From: Urechis unicinctus
Lineage: Eukaryota > Annelida > Polychaeta > Xenopneusta > Urechidae
DNA: 64,000 bases
Direction: 5' to 3'
NCBI GenBank assembly: GCA_034190875.2
Contig: CM067343.1
Span: forward strand, 57,069,731-57,133,730
The stretch's first letter is position 1. Every line of letters starts with the position of its first letter. Both the position numbers and the translations under genes were made by a program. Shown here piece by piece: positions 46,068-59,224 of this stretch. Under the pieces are notes generated by a model, which had not been told where the DNA came from, did not search any database, and worked only from the letters and a program-made list of their open reading frames with translations.

Positions 46068-46397
46068 ATGTGGGAGATTTTTCCCTTTTTCGACGCCAGT
46101 GATTTTGAGACGGACGTTAGTGTTCCTAGTGCGTTTGTTGCTCCCTTGGAACCATCCATATATACTAAATGGGAAGTAGGGGGTGCTGATTGTGCCGGTC
46201 GGTTCAGCACTCCGCTGACAACGGACAAATTTAAAGAATTATTGAAGAACAGGGTGCCAAGAAAGAGAAGATCTGATTGTTGGGATGTGAGTGTATACAA
46301 AGACTTGCGGGATTGGAGGCAGACCCGGCCGGAAACTGCGAGGGACTCTAATGGACCTATTCACGTATTTGGGCGGGGAGATGGGATCATACCGTGA
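46068..46397 (+). other. 109-codon open frame, possible fragment of a recombinase-like protein
   Basis: The predicted peptide is not low in complexity. It contains PFFDASDFETDVSVPSAF, then RFSTPLTTDKFKELLKNRVP and WDVSVYKDLRDWRQTRPE. The pattern of a basic xVPxK segment followed by W-x-V-x-V-x(4)-DW-x(3)-R resembles the start of Crypton-type/DUF3504 tyrosine-recombinase-like proteins that are abundant in marine invertebrates. That resemblance is from memory of the family pattern. It ends at a stop codon (TGA, 46395-46397) with no catalytic part, so if real it is a truncated remnant. It could also be chance. Confidence 0.25.
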
Positions 46398-46548
46398 CTT
46401 CCCGATGACTGTTACGAAACCAGATTAGCGACGGGCAAGCAAATGATTTTTGAGAATACCTTCGTTATAACACTTGCACTTGTATATTAAGACCCTCCGT
46501 AGTATTGCCATGTTAGAGCAGGTGTGCTTCGTGACCGACACGATCGCA

Positions 46549-46646
46549 GTTATCGCACGAATAGCTGTGCGTTTGTGGTGATATGGGAAAAAGAGCGACC
46601 TTTTCTCGAGCTCTGATTGGCCGAGAGTAGGGTGCCATGCGATAAG
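46549..46646. mobile_element. Second TTATCGCA hairpin-family element
   Basis: The termini are TTATCGCA (46550-46557) and TGCGATAA (46638-46645). The interior GATATGGGAAAAAGAGCGAC and GAGCTCTGATTGGCCGAGAG matches the copy beside the TA tract at 32.2 kb, with over 80% identity across about 75 bp. Confidence 0.75.
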
Positions 46647-47339
46647 GACCTGTACTTGACACCAAACATGACGGGGATAGAATGCGACAATACACCACTG
46701 GAACACCCGCTAACCAGGTCACTCACAGACACACTGTGTGCCCAGGGCGCTCTTCTAGGACGTAAAGGAGATACTGTTACTGCAGCCTCTAGCGGAATAT
46801 CCTCGAGTTGAATCTGACATTAGCACATACCCGACATAGGTGTCACCTTCTTCGGGGTAATAAGTCACAGTGGGTATCTGACTAGCATACATACTAGAGT
46901 GGCTGGTAGACCTTCCACACGAAGAGCGCTTTCATTCACTACTGAAGCACACAAGACGAAGATGGGTAGATCACGGAGTCCACCAAATAGACGTCAGCAT
47001 GTCAGGGAACTGAAAACTACCTCTGTTACCAGGAGTAACAGGTCATTGACCTGGCTTATATATTAGACAGACCTTCCATTGGATGGTTGCTGCGCCAGAC
47101 CGACCGACTTGAACGCCTCCAAAAGGGCACATCAAGAATTAACAGTTCATTGGGACGGAAGTTTTTCACAGTTGCGGATTCCCAATCGTCCGATTGGTGG
47201 GGACAACCAGCCTGATACAGCGTATTAGAGGTAGCCATTAGATAGATATCACTTATCACCATCGTCAACGGATTCATAGATTGCATCATGGTTTGTCTAA
47301 GGGCATACTAACATCGAACAGAGTCAATTGGTACGAAGC

Positions 47340-47765
<426 letters not shown>

Positions 47766-48111
47766 TGGATTTACAACAAATGACACAGACAACCATGTTG
47801 AAAGAAATCCAACGTATCACATGGGGTGACTACGAGTATGATTGCTTCTGAAGAGTCACACGCGTAGAAACAATCAGCCCGACTAGTCCGACAACAGACA
47901 ACGAACACAGGAAATAACACCACGTTAACGTGGGCTGTAATTGGCCAAACCTCAGTTGACTTCCACAGCGTTTTCATAGGGGCAATTAGCATTTACAGCC
48001 CCCAAGAGACACATAAGGCGAGATAACATAGGGAAAAAAACATGCTGACCACTATTGTCATGAGAGTTTCTTCATGAACGCTGATATATGGCCCAGACAT
48101 ACAGAGCATCA

Positions 48112-48668
48112 AAGAAAGTTACATTAGTGGAGTGTCAGTCCTCAGGTGACGTTAACAGAGGAGGTCATTAGTGGAGTGCCAGTCCTCAGGTAACGTTAAC
48201 AAAGTAAGTTACATAAGTGGTGTGCCAGTCCTCAGGTAACGTTAACAGAGAAAGTTACATTAGTGGAGTGCCAGTCCTCAGGTGACGCTAACAGAGAAAG
48301 TTACATTAGTGAAGTACCAGTCCTCAGGTGACGTTAACAAAGTAAGTTACATAAGTGGAGTGCCAGTCCTCAGGTGACGTTAACAGAGAAAGTTACATTA
48401 GTGGAGTGCCAGTCCTCAGGTGACGTTAACAGAGAAAGTTACATTAGTGAAGTACCAGTCCGCAGGTGACGTTAACAGAGGAGGTCATTAGTGGAGTGCC
48501 AGTCCTCAGGTGACGTTAACAGAGGAGGTCATTAGTGGAGTGCCAGTCCTCAGGAGACGTTAACAGAGGAGGTCATTAGTGGAGTGCCAGTCCTCAGGTA
48601 ACGTTAACAGAGGAGGTCATTAGTGGAGTGCCAGTCCTCAGGTAACGTTAACAGAGGAGGTCATTCAA
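48112..48668. repeat. 44/46-bp minisatellite, about 12 copies
   Basis: The core unit is GTGGAGTGCCAGTCCTCAGG followed by TGACGTTAACAGAG. Two spacer types alternate between units: AAAGTTACATTA (46-bp unit) and GAGGTCATTA (44-bp unit). The first type dominates the left half and the second the right half. Confidence 0.95.
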
Positions 48669-48837
48669 GCCTCCTGCTTTATCCCCTGTATAAGGCGCGG
48701 TACCGAATGGACTCTCCAGCAGTTTGACGTGAGCAACTTCTATATCCTTACATTGTACTAAATCTCATTAGAGGTATCAGCCATGGGAAGACACGGAACC
48801 ATTTGATGTGTAATACTAGTGGAACACCATACGGCCC

Positions 48838-49005
48838 TGTGGTAAAGATGGCGTCTACTCACGCCACACCATTCAGCACCGTGCTAAAGATGGCGTCTAC
48901 CCACGTCACGCCATACATCTCCGTGCTAAAGATGGCGTCTACCCACGCCACACCATACTCCCTATGCTAAAGATGGCAACTACCCACGCCACACTATACA
49001 TCCCC
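48838..49005. repeat. 42-bp tandem repeat containing AAGATGGCG, 4 copies
   Basis: The unit is GTGCTAAAGATGGCGTCTAC followed by CCACGCCACACCATACATCTCC. Each of the first three copies carries AAGATGGCG, the core recognised by the YY1/Pho zinc-finger family; the fourth reads AAGATGGCA. Confidence 0.9.
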
Positions 49006-50130
49006 GTGAAATCTAATATACCACCTGGACAGAATTCATGGGAATATCTATTAAGGAGAAGAGAATCACCAACATTTGTTTGGCCTTGCATTATCTTGTC
49101 AGGAGGGCAGTTAATGATTAATTCTCGTTGTCGAATTCTACTTAAAAGGTGCAGTGCATTCAATTCATATATATGTGGCAATGACATTTCCTTCCCTGAT
49201 TGATGCCTTACGATGTTAAATACTACAAACAGTCGGAAATGCTACACTCAGGATGCTTCTTCCACACACAATCCGACTCTCGCTATGGGCCAGTCAGTGA
49301 TAATACCAGAAAATGAGAATATGCATGCACAATCATTCGTGGCGTTCATTTGACGTCAACATATGTTTGCCAATATGGTTGAAGGTTTATTTGTGTCGAA
49401 TTTTATTATCTAAATCCTCAGGTCGATGGAATCGCATCAAGTCTCATTATGAATATATCGTGATGTGAGGTACGACGCAAGGAAGTGCGTTGGCTGTTGT
49501 CTTGAACTCTCCTAACAACAACCACCACCCCGAAGCCAGAGTCATTATCACAATGCGATCGTGAGCCACATTCCTTTGCACCAATTAACGCAGAATGCGA
49601 GACACATATGAATCGTCATGCAGTCATGCATTCCATCCACACATTACGCCAAAACGGACCTTTCATTACTCAAAATACAAAAACAAGAAACTAATGCAGC
49701 AGCAGTTATTATACATTCCAAAAATACTACTCATATATGACGGAGCAAGTGAAGCATATTGCCTAATGCAATTGACGTAATGTGCCAATCATCCGGGACT
49801 CGCTCGACCCTCATCACCTACTTCTCGTTGACGCATATGAGTGTGAAATGTCACACGTGGACCAAAGGTCAGTGAGTTTTCAATTACTTTCATTAATTGA
49901 GAAAAGCACTTGACAGGTGAATTCCTCCGGTGAATAATAAAGCGTGTTACGATTGAGCAACGCAACCAGCAGTAGCTGCAACAACAAATCCCCACATCAC
50001 CATGGCCGTAGTCAGTGCTGCCGGGACTATCGCTCAGATATGGCTGCCTGTAGCAACAACTGGCGCGCATGAAACAGCAACATGTATCCTGAAAAGGATT
50101 TGACAAACCTGCACGTCAACATGGACCAGT
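49006..50130. other. Stretch without recognised gene
   Basis: No supported gene. The GTGAAATGTCACACGTGG word at 49842-49859 has relatives at 55.66 and 63.93 kb. Confidence 0.5.
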
Positions 50131-50134
50131 CAAC

Positions 50135-50890
50135 GACCAACATACACCATTCTGCATTTCAACACGAACCTACCAACAGGATTCTGCATTGCAGCACGTA
50201 CCTACCAATGGCATTGTGCATTTCAACACGGACCTACCAATGGCATTGTGCATTTCAACACAAACCTACCAATGGCATTCTGCATTTCAACACGGACCTA
50301 CCGATGACATTCTGCATTTCAACACGAACCCTCAAAAGGACATTCTGCATTTCAACACGGACCTACCAATGGCATTCTGCATTTCAAAACGAACCTACCA
50401 ATGGCATTCTGCATTTCAACACGAACCCACCAATGGCATTCTGCATTTCAACACGGACCTACCAATGGCATTCTGCATTTCAACACGAACCTACCAATGG
50501 CTTTCTGCATTTCAACACAAACCTACAAATGACATTCTGCATTTCAACACGAACCTACCAATTACATTCTGCATTTCAACACGAACCTACCAAAAGGCAT
50601 TCTGCATTTCAACACGGACCTACCAATGGCTTTCTGCATTTCAACACGAACCTACCAATGGCATTCTGCATTTCAACACGAACCTACCAATGGCATTCTG
50701 CATTTCAACACGAACCTACCAATATTGTGCCAATGAACCTTCATTCTTCTGCATTTCAACACGGGACCCTACCAATGGCATTCTGCATTTCAACAACACG
50801 CATTCCACATTTCAATACGGACCTACCAATGACATTCTGCATTTCAACACGAACCTACCAATGGCATTCTGCATTTCAACACGGACCTAC
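50135..50890. repeat. 32-bp minisatellite, about 23 copies
   Basis: The unit is CTACCAATGGCATTCTGCAT followed by TTCAACACGAAC. Copies differ by A/G changes in the last bases and by small indels. The unit has no stop codon in two forward frames, so two overlapping open frames (50082-50981 and 50189-50995) run through it. These encode the same three peptide phases in rotation and are not considered genes. Confidence 0.96.
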
Positions 50891-50999
50891 AACAGCATCA
50901 GGCGAAACCAAGGTGGCATTCTGGCATGCTGCATTCAACACAACATGGCAAAAAGGTGGCCTATTCAAATGGACCTATTAATGGCCACCAGGTAAGGAA

Positions 51000-51305
51000 A
51001 CTATACGGTTTAACGGTACACCAACTCCATCGAGTTATATGGCGCCTCGAAAGATGGGATGATTATAAAGATAATAGATTGAACTGATTGAGCAGCCGCC
51101 TTCTATGAAAAATGAAAAAAAGGGGGAAATACACGAGGATAAAAATGAAAAAGATAAAAATACAAACGAATAGCCTAGGGCATCACCTGCCGATTTACTG
51201 GACCAAGTCTCAGGTGAAGGCGAAATCCGGGCCAAAGTAGTGTGGTGCAGATATGGCCCTCACAAAGACATATCCGACCATCCGCCAGCATCCCATGGTC
51301 CAACA
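51000..51305 (+). mobile_element. Interspersed repeat, copy 1 (about 300 bp)
   Basis: It shares a chain of conserved words with 61498-61790 in the same order: GGTTTAACGG, ACACCAAC, GAGCAGCCGCCTTCT, CCTAGGGCA, CCGATT.ACTGGACCA, AATCCGGGC and AGTAGTGTG.TGCAGA. Overall identity is roughly two thirds. The class (SINE-like or other non-autonomous repeat) is not established. Confidence 0.75.
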
Positions 51306-51482
51306 TTGCCAAAGTCGATTATCAATGCGACCTTTAACCCCCAGGAAATCCTAACAGTACTCAAGTCCATACTAATCAGATTTCGCCAACAGAACCCATA
51401 CACTAAAAACATACACAATTCATTGTTACTTTCATTTCGAAGTCCCGGAAACGCCATACACTATAACATTAGTGCAAAATGA

Positions 51483-54125
51483 CACGGCCTTTACTTCCCA
51501 TCAACGAGCTACAGCAGATTTTACCACCAACTAATTCATATTCTAGTTTCTTCACCTAAGCATCTTAATGAATGGGACAATATTGAATTAGCAGCTGACT
51601 ACTGACCACTGTACGTCTATGTTCTGGTGTATTTACAGTCTCCAATCAGTTAATAATGCAAAGTTATTGTTTATTTCCCCATCATTACCACTGCTAACGC
51701 ACCAACACATTTGGCTATATATGCTCGTTAAATACCCCGATTCATCATTGCTGTTGTCTGAATGAAGCTGACTGTCAACACACAGACTGCAGATCAGTAT
51801 TCCTGGTCACAGCGCAGGAAATGATTCTTCATCCTGATAATGTACTGAGTGCCCTGTCTCACTTGCTCTGTGAAGATTGTAACATAGGACACTACGCTTA
51901 TTTTGCATTCATGATACAGTGGAAACAAGTCTTTACTATTATGATAAAGATGGCTAGATTACGATAATACAAACTCCCCATATGGTGTCAACGCATCAAA
52001 TAAAATGATATTATAATCTGCTATGAGTATATCATTGTACAACAACACTTCAACATTGGTATGATATCAGTTCATCGCGAGGCTGAAAGTTATGCTCAGG
52101 ACGTTGATAGTTTCATGGCAATGTTTCCACGTCAGTGTGCCTGGTGGGAAATGAGGCATATTACCAGAGAGGGCAAGGAGAAAGGTGCATAAAGACTGCA
52201 TAAAAACAGTTACTATATCGACATGGGGATCTCTGCTTGATTCAAGCAAATAAACGTTAACCATACATTATGCACTTACAAACACCTCATTACACAATCG
52301 TCCTTATTGGCTAAAAACAGCCATTTCATGAACCTTTTTAAAAATTGACCATATCAATTAGCAGGGACACGGGTTAAGTGTTCGTTCAACATCAGATAGG
52401 GAATCCATGGCAACCTTTGTCCTCGCTGGCATTCTAACGAAGTAGTAAGTTGCCAATCATTCATATCCTGGATGAAAGCAATGGCGTTCCCAATAAAAAC
52501 AGATCCAAATGTTAGGTGTAACTGTGTCATTTCGTACGGCTGATACGTCAACTTAAATATATATTTATGCGCAAGCACAGTCAGAATCTGAAATATGATC
52601 ACCCAGATAATTATGATAAGTTGACCAGCCCTGTACCATTACATCATAACGTCCTGGGTCGTCATTGGCCTAAATCATATGCAAATTTGCCTTAGCGGAT
52701 TTTGAAGGAACCGCTCGGTTTAGCAACTAGAAAATCACATATATCAAGAGCCTGTGTCGTCGTAGGGCGTTTACGTAGACGTCCTATAGGGCTATAAGTT
52801 GACATGCATAACCTCCCTATTGCTGGTCGCATATTACCCTCTTACGAATAGGCACAACCACGAAAGGCTGTTCAATTACAGGATAGAGTACCTCTGAGAC
52901 GACACATGAACACACACAGCTAGCAGACGTTACTTTACCCGGGAGATATTTCTAACATGGCGTGCCAATGAATCTCGCTATATCAATAACATCACGTGAT
53001 AAGATTAGACGAAAAACAACAAGCTATTTACTGTAACAATGGCGTGACGTCACATGACAACCAGATTGATATATTTTCTAGTCAGATTTCATTGACGCTT
53101 CAATAAAATGACACATATGAAAAGTGGCTTGGTGGTACACAGCCTATATATGGAATAGAAGCATGCCGCTATCGCTGATTGCCGCTATCGCCCCGCCACT
53201 AACAAGTAGGGCTGTCGATCATTTATTCATCGGTTGAGTCCCATGTGTGCAGAGACCTTTATAGATTACATGATGCTCCGTGTGGGGCAGGATGTCGGTG
53301 TGCTGTGTTAGTAACTTGTAGATCCTCTGTATTGTATTATTCGGTGAGTAATGCCTTGTTGTCAAGTGTACACCATCAAACAGTCGAGACTTCCTCTCAA
53401 TAAAACAAACCACAAAAGGCAATCACAGGCGTCTCGATACGTCATAAAACACATGTAGACGCTCAAACAGCACGTCTTACTTCAGGAGTGTAGAAATGAG
53501 GACACATTACAAGTATCCTCAAGAGAGGGCATGTGGCAGGTGAACACGGACGTGTACGCTAGTCTTCATTCTTAACAATGCACCAAACAATGAGTGATGC
53601 ATGACGAGCACTGGCTGCGACACTGATACGTCATTAACGACCTGGATTGTTAATATCATCATGGCTGACATACCATTCATTCCAACTGCTGTGTATAAGA
53701 GGCAGGTTCCGGAGGAGCAATCAACTCAGCTTTCATTTCGCACCACATTTCGTTAAACAGATAAGCCAATTTTCACTAAATCTATTCAACCCAAAGTGAC
53801 AGCTAGCGTGGGTTAAGGAAGACGTGTCAAACGGTTGACTAAAAATCACGCAGTCAACTAAGGAAATATGGGATGGAAAATGGACGAAAACATAAAGTAA
53901 TCATCGCTTTTAATCGCCTGAAACTCCATTAATTTGTGTAGATATTTCACCAGACAATTGGCATTTAGCACCCCCAGCCATAAGCCGTGATTAGGCCGAA
54001 AGGTAAACATGGCCATGATGGCGGTTAGTCGTGTTGATTATCGACATTACACAAACAGGCTGAATTAGTTGAATATCTTACAATGCAAAACATCACTTAA
54101 TCAGTGTACAACAAACTGGTTAGGT
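51483..54125. other. Stretch without recognised gene
   Basis: No exon was recognised. The 19-bp word CACAACCACGAAAGGCTGT at 52853-52871 recurs exactly at 57323-57341. Confidence 0.5.
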
Positions 54126-54129
54126 CTAT

Positions 54130-54367
54130 AGACTGGTGTATATGACATGACGTGACGAGCGGATCATTCTCAGATGCACACTAGCTCACCCTACATAAAC
54201 ACCACACTCCATGGTGTATATGACATGATGGGACGAGCGGATCATTCTCAGAAGCACACTAGCTCACCCTACATAAACACTACACTCTATGGTGTATATG
54301 ACATGACGTGACGAGCGGATCATTCTCAGAAGCACACTAGCTCACCCTACATAAACACCACACTCTG
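54130..54367. repeat. 78-bp tandem repeat, 3 copies
   Basis: The unit starts TGGTGTATATGACATGACGT and ends CACCCTACATAAACACCACA. Copies are more than 95% identical, which indicates recent duplication. Confidence 0.94.
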
Positions 54368-57300
54368 TCCATGCAGTGGCGGACGCGAAATCCTCATGAT
54401 GCTTCGACGTATTTCTGTCCAATTAAAGCGTCCAATTGTATCGTCAGCATTAATATACAGTATGATATCACGTGGCAATCAAGATACACGATAGGATATA
54501 TTCTCCTGTCAAAATAATTAACATTTCAGAGTGATTTATGATGTTAAATCTGATGCGCCTGCAGACTCCTCGTTGGTTTAGCACACAATACCAAGTTATA
54601 GCAATGAAGGGGCTGCTTAATCAGACTTGGCAGTTCATATTACCTCTGGCAAGGTAGCTAATTCAATCAAGCAGCAGTAGGTAGGTAGTGTTGCTACCCA
54701 TTCTAACTACGTTATATATAACAATCAGGCCTCTGTTAGAACAATGTATAGGCAAAGGGATCTACATACTCTCTGTAAGTAAATAGGTAAGGGAGATAAA
54801 CGAGTTGGGTACATTTTGGAAAGTCGCAGAGCACACGAAGGAAAATATTTGAACAGCATGTCTTCCTATTGCGCTAAACAATGATGAACCATCGTGTTTT
54901 CCAAAAGTGGCGAGGGTATTATAAGAAATGCGGGTTACTGTTACGAATGCAATTGAGCTAGGCAGAGGTTTGGAGCAAACATATGTATTACATTGAGCTA
55001 TTTTAGCTTTTGATGCCATCGGAAGTAACTAAAGGCAATACCAGTTTACACACAGCACCTTACTGTTTTAGTCCCGACCGTATTCCACCAGCTAAACACT
55101 TCACAAGCAATTACATTCGATATTGACAACAAGTAGAAGATACCTGAGAGCAATTAATACCGATTAACACTTGTGTTTTTTTCAGGTGCGTCGGAGATGA
55201 AGATAAGGGGTCTCAATGTATACGTGTCAGAGCGAATGCTGGTTTGTCATTGCACAGGTGTATATGCGTCGATGCCACCTAACGAGAATAGATGATGTCA
55301 AAAGAGAAACCAAACCATGGCGCACCAATGCAACACGTGTATTGTCTCCGTGTTAAGCTAACATGATGGCATTGCAATACATGATGAAATCACGCGACAG
55401 CAGAAGCTGACACCACTTATTCACCTTATATCTCTTATTATATTCCTCGATTATTTCACAGAGCGTCAGGGTAACTCAAGACAGACATCAGAATCTATCG
55501 ACTGTGTCATTATGAGAAATGACGATAGTTAACATGGAAGCTGTAGCTCATTGGCTACCACGCCTGTCAAGCATCGCTCTTATGGTACTGAGAAGACGTA
55601 CCAACTGATCGAACGCACTGCGTCAGCGACATCAATTCTCCACGACGAATACGAGTGTCAAATGCCACACGTGGCAGTACTGATCAACTATAGCACCATT
55701 ATATTCCTGCTTCCAAAACTATCAAGATAACAGAAGTTACCCGCGACGCTCATGTCATATAATGGCTGGATGATGCAGTCTCATCTGAACATAAGCACAG
55801 GCGTTGAGCATAGCAATTAACGGAGGGCCCGTCGTTCGACAACGACCTGGGAGGGACATTCGCTACAATATTGCCATGCAGGGCCACACGACCTAATACA
55901 ACATAATCGAATCATGACCAAGTGTCCAATTGAGAGAAGAATAATACACATCATATTGTTCAACTACTTTGTCTGCAACAGAATATAGAAATAGACTTCC
56001 TCCTCTGGGGAATACGGAAGCCCACTCACTCTATGCATCAGTAATTGATATTCCAGGAACACCAAGACTGGTTGCGTCGCGATACAATGAGCAATCGACA
56101 GTAGATAGAATTCACTAGTGATATGATTACTAGATGGCGCCAGTGTCTGGTCTGTGTTACATAATATGCCAACAATAATAAATATCCTTACACAGTAGAA
56201 ATTTTGGGCTTACGATGTAGGCATCGGTCGTTGAGTATTTGGAATATTTACATAAGACCCTGCAAATTATCATCGACTATGACCTTAATTACCCCCAACA
56301 GATCAGTGTTAATCGAGGCACTTCTCACATAATGGCTCGCCAATGGCCGGGTCATTCATCACTTGGTAAGCTTATCGTGTCAGAGATAAACTAGCTATGC
56401 GCACATTGTCTGTATCCGAATACTCCTGTCGTCCACTAAATAATGACTGATGTCATACGTATGAGGATTTGGGCGAGTGTTAGAGACACCTACATCTCTA
56501 TCGTCCGTACATTTCATTAACGCATAGCACAAGGGAACGCTCGCAATGAATTAAACACTCAGGTTAATCATGCCGTGGCAAATCACCCGTCAGTGTCTGA
56601 GTAAACAGAACCATTGCGATTGCATGGCTCAGCTGAGACACATCCATTTGGACTCCAGAGACCAAGACAAACGGATATTTTGCACGATATCTGTTCATCC
56701 ACAGTCGCTAAACTGCATAATGATCCGGCTATTGTAAAACTACGCAAACGACACGGGCAAGGAATTCAGTAGGCGTCGATGGACCTGAGCGAGCCATCTC
56801 GTTACCTGACGGAATGAGGCGCCCAAGTCAAACCAGCGATAGCCAGCCTACAGCCGTAGTAACATGAACCAGCGATAGCCCGCCTACAGCCGTAGTAACA
56901 TGAACAGTCAAAGTGAACACTGCTACCGCTCTAGCCGGGTGTTTGTGTCCAGCTATGTCACAAATTCAGCCGTCCTCCCATAAGGGAAGTAGATGGGGGG
57001 GGGGGTGGCGGGGTGGGGGGGTTCATTTAGCCGGGAACCTTGTTCTGCAAATCCAGACAACATTGTAAGCGAGCCGGGAGAAGTGAAACAGGTGCTTCTG
57101 TCTTTCCGGCCCTTACCTCATTGTTCTCGTGGATAATGGGTAAATCTATTGAATTAAGTACATTTTCGGGTCATCTTTACAATTATTCTGCTGCAGTCCT
57201 TGATGCAGCCAACACAACAATGAAACAATGACGAATCAAACAAACGCAAAGATAATATAACTAGTGTGCAGCTAATGTACCCTATATTACTGCCGTTTGG

Positions 57301-57540
57301 AGGCTTACGCATAGCATAATAACACAACCACGAAAGGCTGTGCTTTATCCGTTCAAAATGTCAACACAAACTCAAGGACTAGATTTGCATGAGTAATGTC
57401 ACTAATGGAACAGATGAGATAACTGGACACAAGTTACAGGTAGGGTCGGTAAGGAGGTGTGTAGGTGAACGAACAATCACGACGTCCCACTAAAAGGTGA
57501 CATGCTTAATTAGAATAAATGACAGGGGTCTGCAAGAGAG
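54368..57540. other. Stretch without recognised gene
   Basis: It contains a two-copy 36-bp repeat (AACCAGCGATAGCC...GTAGTAACATG, 56838-56903), a G-rich tract at 56993-57021 and one relative of the CACACGTGG word at 55652-55678. No exon is supported. Confidence 0.5.
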
Positions 57541-59003
57541 GAGGGACGATGGATCAACTGACAACACAGCCTCCAACCTCACACAAGAGAACAACAGAGC
57601 GACCAACTGACCTCGCAGCTTCCAACCTCACACTACAGAACAGCAGAGCGATCAACTGACCACACAGCCTCCAACCTCACACAAGAGAACAGCAGAGCGA
57701 TCAACTGACCTCACAGCCTCCATCCTCACACAAGAGAACAGCAGAGCGATCAACTGACCACACAGCCTCCAACCTCACACAAGAGAACAACAGAGCGATC
57801 AACTGACCTCACAGCCTCCAACCTCACACAAGAGAACAGCAGAGCGATCAACTGACCACACAGCCTCCAACCTCACACAAGAGAACAGCAGAGCGATCAA
57901 CTGACCACACAGCCTCCAACCTCACACAAGAGAACAGCAGAGCGATCAACTGACCACACAGCCTCCATCCTCACACAAGAGAACAGCAGAGCGATCAACT
58001 GACCTCACAGCCTCCAACCCTCACACAAGAGAACAACAGAGCGATCAACTGACCACACAGCCTCCAACCTCACACAAGAGAACAGCAGAGCGATCAACTG
58101 ACCACACAGCCTCCCAACCTCACACAAGAGAACAGCAGAGATCAACGATCAACTGACCACACAGCCTCCAACCTCAACACAAGAGAACAGCAGAGCGATC
58201 AACTGACCTCACACACAGCCTCTCAAACCTCACACACAAGAGAACAGCAGAGCGATCAACTGACCACACAGCCTCCACCTCACACAAGAGAACAGCAGAG
58301 CGATCAACTGACCTCTCACAAAGAGAACAGCAGAGCGATCAACTGACCACACAGCCTCCAACCTCACACAAGAGAACAGCAGAGCGATCAACTGACCTCA
58401 CAGCCTCCAACCTCACACAAGAGAACAACAGAGCGATCAACTGACCACACAGCCTCCAACCTCACACAAGAGAACACAAGAGAACAGCGATCGATCAACT
58501 GACCTCACAGCCTCCAACCTCACACAAGAGAACAGCAGAGCGATCAACTGACCTCACAGCCTCCAACCTCACACAAGAGAACAACACAGCGATCAACTGA
58601 CCTCACAGCCTCCAACCTCACACAAGAGAACAGCAGAGCGATCAACTGACCACACAGCCTCCAACCTCACACAAGAGAACAGCAGAGCGATCAACTGACC
58701 ACACAGCCTCCAACCTCACACAAGAGAACAACAGAGCGATCAACTGACCACACAGCCTCCAACCCTAACACAAGAGAACAGCAGAGCGATCAACTGACCA
58801 CACAGCCTCCAACCTCACACAAGAGAACAGCAGAGCGATCAACTGACCTCACAGCCACAGAGCAATCAAACCTCACACAAGAGAAACAGCAGAGCGATCA
58901 ACTGACCACACAGACTCCAACCCTAACACAAGAGAACAGCAGAGCGATCAACTGACCACACAGCCTCCAACCCTAACACAAGAGAACAGCAGAGCGATCT
59001 ACT
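57541..59003. repeat. 49-bp minisatellite, about 29 copies
   Basis: The unit is GATCAACTGACCACACAGCC, then TCCAACCTCACACAAGAGAA, then CAGCAGAGC. There are two variants (GACCACACAG and GACCTCACAG) which alternate strictly in the first few copies, suggesting a 98-bp dimer. Partial and scrambled units occur at 58130-58330 and 58460-58500. Confidence 0.97.
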
Positions 59004-59224
59004 GACTACACAAACGCATCGCGTTATTCTCAATGAACTACTGGCTGCAATGCCGTCCATCTTAACCACGACATATAACAACATCATGTCAGATTCTCCT
59101 CCGAGACTTGCTGTCCACTCGATGCAAGCTCAAATGAAGGTGGTGGCTTTAGCGCGGTGACATGGGGCCATCAATTATAGTTGCAAGATCAAACAGAACG
59201 AGTGGAGGAAATGTAGGGTACATT

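Noticed and set aside
50082-50995. Two overlapping open frames of 299 and 268 codons on the plus strand
   Set aside because: They lie on a 32-bp tandem repeat without stop codons. The peptide is the unit read in three rotating phases, with no known domain and no splice or promoter context.
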